Below, piece by piece: positions 50,775-58,427 of a stretch of DNA of 64,000 bases. This DNA comes from Paractinoplanes brasiliensis (GTDB taxonomy: Bacteria > Actinomycetota > Actinomycetes > Mycobacteriales > Micromonosporaceae). A program made the position numbers and the translations under genes. Every line of letters begins with the position of its first letter. Position 1 is the stretch's first letter. The DNA is taken from NCBI RefSeq assembly GCF_004362215.1, contig NZ_SNWR01000001.1:6988001-7052000 (forward strand), written 5' to 3'. Below the pieces are notes generated by a model, which was given only the letters and a program-made list of their open reading frames with translations, was not told where the DNA came from and made no database searches.

Positions 50775-51983
50775 ATGGGTGAAGCACGGGCCGGTCGCCG
50801 GCGCTGGGTCCGGGGTGCGGCGGCGGTCGTCGTGTCGGCGTTGATCGCCTTCGGGGTGGGGCGCGCCCTGACCGCCGGCGCCGAGACGAAGCCGGTCGCG
50901 GCGGCGACGGTGGCGGCCGACCGGGGCGCGGTGACCAGCGAGGTCGCGACCACCGGGACGGTCCAGCCGGCGCAGACGCACAGCCTGTCGTTCGGGGTCG
51001 CGGGCACGGTCGAGACCATCGCCGTACGGGCGGGAACCGCGGTCACGGCGGGGCAGGTTCTCGCGCGGGTCGACGACGCCGACGCTGCCGAGGCCGTGGA
51101 CGACGCGCAGGATGCCCTCGACGACGCCGAGGACGCCCTGGCCGAGGCCGAAAAGAGCGCTGCCGCTCCGGCCACCTGCGGGTCGAACGTCGCGGCGGCC
51201 TACACGTCGCCGTCGGCCGGCCTCAGTCCCACCTCGGCAGTCCCGGCCGTCACGCCGTCGGCCCGCCCCACAACCACCGGCCCGGCCGCGGCGCCTTCCC
51301 GGACCACATCACCCGCCCGTACGCCGGCCGGTAGCGCCCCGACGTCCGGAACCTGTGCCGGTGATCGCGGGCAGCCGGGCGGCGACGCCGTCCTCAGTGC
51401 CCAGCAGCGGGTCAACCAGGCCACGGTCGCGCTCGACAAGGCCGAGAAGGCCCTGGCCGGCGCGACGCTGAAGGCGCCCGTCGCCGGGCGGATCCTCAGC
51501 GTCGCCGGCAAGGTCGGCAGCCGGGTGAGCGCAGGTAACGCATTCATAACGCTGGCCGACGTCCAGGACATGCAGATCAGCGCGAACTTCCCCGAGGCCG
51601 ACGCCGATCGGCTGGCCGCCGGGCAGAAGGCTGTGGTCGCGCCGGCCGACCGGGCCGGGCAGTGGCTCCCGGCGACCGTGGTCCAGGTCGACCCGGTCGG
51701 CACCGGCGACGGCGCCATGGTCCGGTACGGCGTATTGCTGTCTTTCGATGCGGCGCCCAAGGATCTGCTGGTCGGGCAGAGTGCCTCGGTGCGCGTGACC
51801 ACCGGCTCGAAGGCGGAGGCACTGCGTGTGCCGAGCACCGCCGTGCACGACGTGTCGGGTGATCAAGGCACGGTGCTCAGGAACGGCGCCCCCACCAAGG
51901 TGGTGATCGGCCTGCGCGGCGATCAGTACACCGAGATCGCCGGGGGCCTTTCGGAGGGGGACGAGATCGTCCGTTCGTGGTGA
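50775..51983 (+). CDS. Efflux adaptor protein (HlyD/MacA type), first copy
   Basis: A 402-residue periplasmic-adaptor-type protein anchored by one N-terminal helix (about residues 13-32). It has the lipoyl/barrel-sandwich half motif (SFGVAGTVETIAVRAGTAVTA...VLARVDD), a coiled-coil hairpin interrupted by a Ser/Thr/Pro-rich insert of about 70 residues, the second half motif (TLKAPVAGRILSVAGKVGS) and the beta-barrel. There is no Shine-Dalgarno sequence. It stands alone before the two-component genes and has no transporter of its own, so it may work with the MacB-like pair 3.5 kb downstream. The insert in the hairpin is unusual. Confidence 0.87.
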   Translation: MGEARAGRRRWVRGAAAVVVSALIAFGVGRALTAGAETKPVAAATVAADRGAVTSEVATTGTVQPAQTHSLSFGVAGTVETIAVRAGTAVTAGQVLARVDDADAAEAVDDAQDALDDAEDALAEAEKSAAAPATCGSNVAAAYTSPSAGLSPTSAVPAVTPSARPTTTGPAAAPSRTTSPARTPAGSAPTSGTCAGDRGQPGGDAVLSAQQRVNQATVALDKAEKALAGATLKAPVAGRILSVAGKVGSRVSAGNAFITLADVQDMQISANFPEADADRLAAGQKAVVAPADRAGQWLPATVVQVDPVGTGDGAMVRYGVLLSFDAAPKDLLVGQSASVRVTTGSKAEALRVPSTAVHDVSGDQGTVLRNGAPTKVVIGLRGDQYTEIAGGLSEGDEIVRSW

Positions 51984-52023
51984 CTGTCAGCGAGTTGCCA
52001 GGACCCAGGTGACTCAGCACAAG

Positions 52024-52042
52024 TTCATAGGCAATTCCTAGG
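52024..52042 (+). promoter_or_regulatory. Tandem half-sites before the two-component operon
   Basis: TTCATAGG (52024-52031) and TTCCTAGG (52035-52042), separated by CAA, match the CTCCNAGG pairs elsewhere with 11-bp spacing. Two further half-site-like sequences, TTGCCAGG (51995) and GACCCAGG (52002), lie upstream. The position 22 bases before the response regulator GTG suggests autoregulation. Confidence 0.65.
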
Positions 52043-52063
52043 TGGCGTTGATACTCCTTCGGG

Positions 52064-52816
52064 GTGCTGACAGATTCCCGCTACCCGACGGCCCTCGGCG
52101 AGGCCCCGGCCCGCGCCGCGAGGGTGCTCGTCGTCGACGACGAGCCGAACATCTCCGAGTTGCTCAGCGCGACCTTGCGCCTCGTCGAGTTCGACGTGCG
52201 GGTGGCCGGGACCGGTCTTCGTGCGCTGGTCGCGGTCGAGGAGTTCGAGCCCGACCTCGTGATCCTCGACGTGATGCTGCCCGACCTGGACGGCTTCGAG
52301 GTCGCCAAGCGGCTGCGGGCGGCCGGCTCACGCGTGCCGGTGCTGTTCCTGACCGCGCGCGACGCCCTGGAGGACAGGTTGTCGGGGCTCTCGGCCGGCG
52401 CCGACGACTACGTCACCAAGCCGTTCAGCCTGGAAGAGGTCGTGCTGCGGATCCGGGCGATCCTGCGCCGCGTCCAGCCCGGCCTGGAAGCGCCGGGCGC
52501 GCGGGGCGTGCTGCGTTACGCCGACCTCGAGATGGACGAGGACGCCCACGAGGTGCGCCGGGCGGGCCGTGCCGTCGACCTCTCGCCGACCGAGTTCAAC
52601 CTGCTCAGATACTTGCTGGTCAACGCGGGGCGGGTGGTCAGCAAGGCTCAGATCCTGGACCGGGTGTGGAAGTACGACTTCGGGGGCGACGGCCGCATCG
52701 TCGAGTCGTATGTGTACTACCTGCGCCGCAAGATCGACAAGGCCGGGCCGCCGCTGATCCAGACCGTGCGCGGCGTCGGCTACGCGTTACGCCTGCCCCG
52801 CGGCAGCGACGACTGA
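52064..52816 (+). CDS. Response regulator, OmpR/PhoB type
   Basis: A 250-residue regulator starting at a GTG. The receiver has VLVVDDEP, phosphoacceptor D69 (LVILDVMLPDLDGFE), the switch threonine in LFLTARDA and the lysine in DDYVTKPFSL. The winged-helix output domain ends with the usual RVVSKAQILDRVW and YVYYLRRKIDK...VRGVGYALR. OmpR-type regulators bind tandem direct repeats of 10-11 bp, exactly what is found at four promoters in this locus. It is followed, one base after its stop, by the kinase ATG. Confidence 0.95.
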   Translation: MLTDSRYPTALGEAPARAARVLVVDDEPNISELLSATLRLVEFDVRVAGTGLRALVAVEEFEPDLVILDVMLPDLDGFEVAKRLRAAGSRVPVLFLTARDALEDRLSGLSAGADDYVTKPFSLEEVVLRIRAILRRVQPGLEAPGARGVLRYADLEMDEDAHEVRRAGRAVDLSPTEFNLLRYLLVNAGRVVSKAQILDRVWKYDFGGDGRIVESYVYYLRRKIDKAGPPLIQTVRGVGYALRLPRGSDD

Positions 52817-52817
52817 G

Positions 52818-54356
52818 ATGATCACTCAGCGGGGGCGATCGGCGGGACTACGGCGCTGGCGGCACTGGACGCTGCGCGCGCGGCTCGTGCTGGTGGTGGG
52901 CGCTCTGGCCGCACTCGCGCTGATCGTCGCCAACGTCGCCGGGCTGGTGCTGATTCGCGATTACCTGCAGGACCGCATCGACGGCCAGTTGCGCGCGGCG
53001 CGCGTGCCACTGTCCCACCAGCCACCGCCCAGCCTCGACCCGTCGGATCAGCGTCTCGCCCGGACGGCCGAGGGCTCCGGCGGCGGCTTGCGCGGCATGA
53101 AGAGCCTCGGGCCGGGCCAGGTGACGTACTGGTTCCACCCGAGCGGCCTGGCCGAGTCGGTCCGTCTCGTCGCTCCCGAGACCGCCTCGGTCGCGCTTCC
53201 GGCGATTCCCGCCCTGCACCGCGCGGCCGACATTCCGGTGCTCAACGAGCCGTACACGGTGGTCGCGGCGGACGGCAGCGCCTGGCGGATGATCGCCGTC
53301 CCCAACTCGCTCACCGGCGGGTACACGGTCGGCGGTGTCTCGCTGGCCGAGCTCGAGCAGACCTCCGACCGGCTGCTGCTGATCGACGCCGCGGTGAGCC
53401 TGCTCGTGCTGGCGCTGCTCGGTGTCGGGGCGGCCTTCGTCGTACGGCTGGGTCTGCGGCCCCTCGACGACATGGAACGCCTGGCCACCGACATCTCCGG
53501 TGGCAACCTCAGCGGCCGGGTGGCCGGCGCCGACCCGCACACCGAGCCGGGCCGGCTGGGCCTGGCCCTGAACTCCATGCTGGGCCGGATCGAGGCCGAG
53601 GTCAGCGCGCGCACCGCGTCCGAGAGCCGGATGCGGCAGTTCCTGGCCGACGCCTCGCACGAGCTGCGCACCCCGCTCACCTCGATCAAGGGGTTCGCCG
53701 AGCTGCACCGCCGTGGCGGGGTCGCGCCCGGCCCGGCGCTGGACCGCATCGAGTCCGAGGCCGGCCGGATGAGCCTGCTGGTCGAGGACATGCTGATGCT
53801 GGCCCGGCTCGACCAGCAGCGCCCGCTCGACCGCAAGCCGGTCGACCTGCTCGCGGTCGCCGTGGACACGGTTCGCGACGCGCACGCCCGCTCGCCCGAG
53901 CGCGTGGTGCACCTGTCCGGGCTGAGCGAGGACGATCCGTTCGAGCCGCCTGTCGTCCTGGGGGACGAGCACGCGCTGCGGCAGATCGCCGCCAACCTCG
54001 TGGTCAACGCGCTCCAGCACACACCGTCCGGCACCGAGGTCACCGTACGGGTGGGGTTGTTCGCGCCGAGGCTGCCCGCGCCCGGCGTCGTCGTCTCCGG
54101 AACGGCTGTGCCCGCGGCCGAGCGGTTGGCGGTGCTGGAGGTCAGCGACAACGGTCCCGGCATCGCGCCCGAGCACGCCCCGCGCGTCTTCGAGCGGCTG
54201 TACCGCGCCGACCCCAGTCGCCATCGCGGCCAGGGCGGCGGCTCCGGGCTGGGCCTGTCGATCGTGGCCGCGTTCGTGCACGGCCACGGCGGCTGGGTCG
54301 AGCTGGAGCCGGCGCCGGGTGGCGGGGCGACCTTCCGGGTGCTGCTGCCGACCTGA
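52818..54356 (+). CDS. Sensor histidine kinase, HAMP/HisKA type
   Basis: A 512-residue kinase with an N-terminal helix (about residues 21-45), an extracytoplasmic domain of about 140 residues, a second helix (about 190-210), a HAMP linker, and a HisKA domain with H281 in FLADASHELRTPL. The ATPase boxes are NLVVNALQHT, VSDNGPGI and GGGSGLGLSIV. It pairs with the preceding regulator and probably senses a substrate of the efflux system or cell-envelope stress through its extracytoplasmic domain. Confidence 0.95.
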   Translation: MITQRGRSAGLRRWRHWTLRARLVLVVGALAALALIVANVAGLVLIRDYLQDRIDGQLRAARVPLSHQPPPSLDPSDQRLARTAEGSGGGLRGMKSLGPGQVTYWFHPSGLAESVRLVAPETASVALPAIPALHRAADIPVLNEPYTVVAADGSAWRMIAVPNSLTGGYTVGGVSLAELEQTSDRLLLIDAAVSLLVLALLGVGAAFVVRLGLRPLDDMERLATDISGGNLSGRVAGADPHTEPGRLGLALNSMLGRIEAEVSARTASESRMRQFLADASHELRTPLTSIKGFAELHRRGGVAPGPALDRIESEAGRMSLLVEDMLMLARLDQQRPLDRKPVDLLAVAVDTVRDAHARSPERVVHLSGLSEDDPFEPPVVLGDEHALRQIAANLVVNALQHTPSGTEVTVRVGLFAPRLPAPGVVVSGTAVPAAERLAVLEVSDNGPGIAPEHAPRVFERLYRADPSRHRGQGGGSGLGLSIVAAFVHGHGGWVELEPAPGGGATFRVLLPT

Positions 54357-54367
54357 TTTCGAGCTTG

Positions 54368-54397
54368 CTCCCAGGTTGCCCGGAAGCTGCTCCGAGG
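54368..54397 (+). promoter_or_regulatory. CTCCNAGG half-sites before the macAB-like operon
   Basis: CTCCCAGG (54368-54375) and CTCCGAGG (54390-54397) are 22 bp apart, two turns, with a poorly matching middle unit. They lie between the kinase stop and the adaptor ATG at 54420. Confidence 0.6.
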
Positions 54398-54419
54398 CCG
54401 GTCCGCCACAGTGTCCGGC

Positions 54420-55597
54420 ATGCCAGTCCGCCTCGACCTGCGACGCCCCGTGGCAGCGGTCAACACCTTCCTCGTCGTCGCCTCCGCCGCCGGGGGGTTC
54501 TGGGCCTACCAGAGCCTCGCCGGCACGGACGCCACCCCGGCCGCGAACGCCTCGACCCGTACGATCGCCGTCCGGCAGGGCACCGTCACCAAGACCGTGA
54601 CCGCGGACGGGACGGTCGAGAGCGCGAGCACGGCGACCGCCAGTTTCGTCACCGGCGGCACGGTCACCGCGATCAACGTCCGGGTCGGGCAGAAGATCGC
54701 CAAGGGGCAGGTGCTGGCCAAGGTCGACCCGGACGACGCGCAGCGCTCGCTGGACGCGGCCCGGGCCGACCTGGACGCCGCGGAGGACTCGCTCGACCGG
54801 GCCGAGGACGCCGGCTCCGACACGTCCACCGCCGGGAACGCGGTCCAGCAGGCGGAGCTGGCCGTCGACGAAGCCGAGGCGGCGGTCGACGGCACGGTCC
54901 TCCGGGCGCCGATGGCGGGCACCGTCACCGCGATCAACGGCACCCTCGGCAGTTCCTCCTCCGGCACAGGCTCCAGCAGCCAGGGCAGCTCCCAGCCCGG
55001 CGACTCGACGGCGGGCGACAACAGCACCAGCGGCAGCGGGTTCATCGAGCTTCAAGACCTGACGAAGATGCAGGTCACCGCGGCCTTCGCCGAGGCCGAC
55101 GCGACGAAGCTGAAGGAGAAGCAGACCGCGACGGTCACCTGGAACGCGCTCAACGCCGCCACGGCCACGGCCCGGGTCAGCGCCGTCGATCCCTCGGCGA
55201 CGACGTCGGACAACGTGGTGACGTACGGGGTCACCCTCTCGCTCGACAAGGTGCCCAGCGGGGCCAAGGCGGGGCAGACGGTGAGCGTCGCGGTCACCAC
55301 CGGCCGCGTCGAAAACGCGGTGCTGGTCAACCCGGCCGCCATCACCACGGCCGGCAACCGGCACACGGTCACGGTCGTCGCCGGCGGCGCTCAGGAGGTG
55401 CGCCAGGTCGAGATCGGGCTCGAGGGCGACAGCGCCACCCAGATCACGTCCGGGGTCGTGGCGGGCGAGCAGGTGGTGCTGACGACCACGTCGACCACGA
55501 CCGGCGGCAACCAGGGCGGGTTCCCCGGCGGCGGCCTCGGCGGCGCGCCGGCCGGCGGCGGGCCGGGCGGTGGCAACTTCGGCGGCGGAGGCGGCCG

Positions 55598-55601
<4 letters not shown>
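54420..55601 (+). CDS. Efflux adaptor protein (MacA type), second copy
   Basis: A 393-residue adaptor with an N-terminal membrane helix (about residues 10-28) and the standard order of barrel-sandwich halves (TASFVTGGTVTAINVRVGQK...VLAKVDPDD and DGTVLRAPMAGTVTAINGTLG), hairpin and beta-barrel. A serine-rich insert replaces the loop after the second half motif, and a Gly-rich tail (GGFPGGGLGGAPAGGGPGGG) ends the protein. The last four bases overlap the ATPase gene (ATGA). With the following ATPase and permease it makes a MacAB-like export system. Confidence 0.92.
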
Positions 55602-56316
<715 letters not shown>

Positions 56317-56320
<4 letters not shown>

Positions 56321-57516
56321 GTTTCTTCGAAGTGGTCAGGTTCGCTCTGCGCGGTCTGTCGGCCAACAAGCTGCGGTCCGCGCTGACCATGCTCGGTATC
56401 CTGATCGGCGTCGCGGCGGTGATCCTCCTGGTTGCGGTGGGCAACGGCTCGGCGCGGGCGGTCAGCGACCGGATCGAGGCCCTCGGCACCAACACCATCA
56501 CCGTGCTGAGCGCCGGCCGCGGCGGCCAGACCAGCACGGCGCTCACCAAGGAGATGGCGACCGCCCTGGCCGACCCGGTGCTCGCGCCGGACGTGAAGTC
56601 GGTGTCGCCGGTGGTCAGCGCGTCGGCCACGGTCACCTATGAGGGTGCCGAGCACGCCGTCGGCTCGTTCGTCGGCACCACGCCGGGCTGGTTCACCGCC
56701 TCCAACACGCCGGTCGGCCGCGGTGCCGCCTTCACCGCGGACGACGAGGCCCAGGGCCGGCGGGTGGTGGTGATCGGGCCGACCGTGGCCGAGGAGTTGT
56801 TCCCCGGCCTCGACCCGATCGACCAGCAGGTCACCGTGGGCGGCGCGCTGTTCACCGTGATCGGCGTGCTCGACGAGAAGAGCTCGACCGGCTTCCAGGA
56901 CGCCAACGACACCGCGATCGCGCCGCTGACCGCCGTGCGTCAGGTGCTCACCGGCTACGGCGCGCTGACCTCGATCCTGGTCGAGGCGGCCGGCTCGGAC
57001 CGGGTCGACGCGGCGCAGTCCCAGGTGGCGGCGATCCTGAACCAGAAGATGGACGTCGGGGCCGGCTCGGCCACCACGCCGTACCGACTGCAGAACGCCT
57101 CCCAGCTCCTCCAGACGCAGACCGAGACTGCCGACACCTTCACCACCCTGCTGGGGGCGGTGGCCGCGATCAGCCTGCTCGTCGGCGGCATCGGCATCAC
57201 CAACATCATGCTGGTCACCGTGACCGAGCGGACGCGCGAGATCGGCATCCGCAAGGCGCTGGGCGCACCCCGCCGGACGGTCCTGACCCAGTTCCTGATC
57301 GAGGCCACGCTGCTCAGCGCGCTCGGCGGCGCCCTCGGGGTGGCGGCCGCGCTGATCGGCAGCAGCTTCGAGATCGCCGGGGTCGAACCGGTGATCGTGC
57401 CCAGCTCGGTCGGGCTCGCCCTGGGCGTGTCGATCGCGATCGGACTGTTCTTCGGCGGGTTGCCCGCCGCCCGCGCCGCCCGCCTGCGTCCCATCGACGC
57501 ACTGCGCTACGAGTGA
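56317..57516 (+). CDS. MacB-type ABC transporter permease
   Basis: A 399-residue permease with the four-helix MacB topology: one helix near residues 19-43, a large extracytoplasmic domain of about 220 residues, and three helices in the C-terminal 130 residues (the FtsX-like domain). TERTREIGIRKALGAPRRTV is the hallmark cytoplasmic loop. The start GTG overlaps the ATPase stop (GTGA). In a Gram-positive organism it would release peptides, lipids or antibiotics outside the membrane together with the adaptor. Confidence 0.95.
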
Positions 57517-58118
57517 GGACGCCTGCCGTGACTTCTTCGAACGACGACACCGCCGTGATCGAGATCGTGCCGGCCGGACCGCGCGACGACGACCTCGCCG
57601 CCGAGCTGGCCAGGGCGGCCCCGCGGCGCTGGTGGAACCGGGGCACCGTCGTGCTGGGCGCGATCGTGCTCGTGGTGGGTGGCTTCGCCGGCGGCCTGCA
57701 GGCGCAGAAGCAGTGGGGCACCGCCGCGACACCGGCCGCCGGGCGGGCCTTCGGCGGGCAGAATCCGGGCGGCTCCGCGGCAGCAGGCGGGATGCCGGAC
57801 TTCGGCGGTGGTCAGGCGCGGGGCGGTCAGGCACAGGGCGGTCAGGCCCAGGGCGGGACGGCACAGGGCGGGACAGCTCCGGGCGGGACGGCCGCCGCGG
57901 CCGCCACGGGCAAGGTCAAGCTGGTCAACGGCACGACGATCTACGTGGAGACGGCGGACGGCCAGGTGGTGACCGTGAAGACGGACAGCCGGACGAGCGT
58001 GTCGACGGCCACGAAGGGCAAGGTCTCCGACGTCAAGGCCGGCCAGTCGGTGACGATTCAGGGCAGCGCCGGCTCGGACGGCACGGTCACAGCGACCTCG
58101 GTGACCGCCGCCGGATGA
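57513..58118 (+). CDS. Membrane-anchored Gly/Gln-rich protein with DUF5666-like domain
   Basis: A protein of about 201 residues. A GTG overlapping the permease stop (GTGA) or the GTG at 57528 may serve as start. An acidic cytoplasmic segment and one membrane helix (about residues 46-66, WNRGTVVLGAIVLVVGGFAG) precede a low-complexity stretch of five GGQAQ/GGTAQ repeats, then a small beta domain (VKLVNGTTIYVETADGQVV) that resembles DUF5666. It completes the macAB-like operon and should sit outside the membrane beside the exporter, perhaps as a substrate-binding or assembly factor. Confidence 0.78.
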   Translation: MRTPAVTSSNDDTAVIEIVPAGPRDDDLAAELARAAPRRWWNRGTVVLGAIVLVVGGFAGGLQAQKQWGTAATPAAGRAFGGQNPGGSAAAGGMPDFGGGQARGGQAQGGQAQGGTAQGGTAPGGTAAAAATGKVKLVNGTTIYVETADGQVVTVKTDSRTSVSTATKGKVSDVKAGQSVTIQGSAGSDGTVTATSVTAAG

Positions 58119-58131
58119 CAGAATGCGGGCC

Positions 58132-58311
58132 ATGGACCAAGAGACTCGTGAGCGCGATGAAGCCGGGTTCAACCGGCGTGCCTTCTTCGGCCGGGCGCTG
58201 CTGCTGGCGGGCGGTGCGGCCACCGTGCTGACCCTGTCCGGCTGCCCCGGCGGCAACGGTGACGGCGACGACGACGATGACGATGGCGGTGACGACGGGG
58301 ACGACGACTGA
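58132..58311 (+). CDS. Tiny Tat-type lipoprotein with poly-acidic tail
   Basis: A 59-residue predicted lipoprotein (ATG at 58132; an ATG three codons earlier is possible). FNRRAFFGRALLLAGG carries a twin-arginine motif, the hydrophobic core is short, and LSGC is a good lipobox. The mature part is only about 25 residues, nearly all Gly and Asp (GDGDDDDDDGGDDGDDD). Such a tail should bind calcium or other cations or cationic peptides at the cell surface. It starts 13 bases after the DUF5666-like gene and may be the last gene of the efflux operon. Small size makes the call less certain, but the export signals are clear. Confidence 0.68.
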   Translation: MDQETRERDEAGFNRRAFFGRALLLAGGAATVLTLSGCPGGNGDGDDDDDDGGDDGDDD

Positions 58312-58343
58312 GGCCGCGCTATCGCGGTGATAGGTGACGACTG

Positions 58344-58360
58344 ATATGACGTCGTCATAT
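58344..58360. promoter_or_regulatory. 17-bp palindrome before the LuxR-family gene
   Basis: ATATGACGTCGTCATAT is a perfect inverted repeat about a central T, 68 bases before the regulator's GTG, in an AT-rich patch. It is a likely operator. GGGAGGG precedes the GTG. Confidence 0.65.
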
Positions 58361-58427
58361 GTGAATCCATTGATGAATCACCCCGCCACTTCTTAGTCTG
58401 AGTCGGGCTCGGACCTGGGAGGGCGGC

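Noticed and set aside
52848..55364. 838-codon minus-strand frame
   Set aside because: Antisense to the kinase and adaptor genes, with shadow composition.
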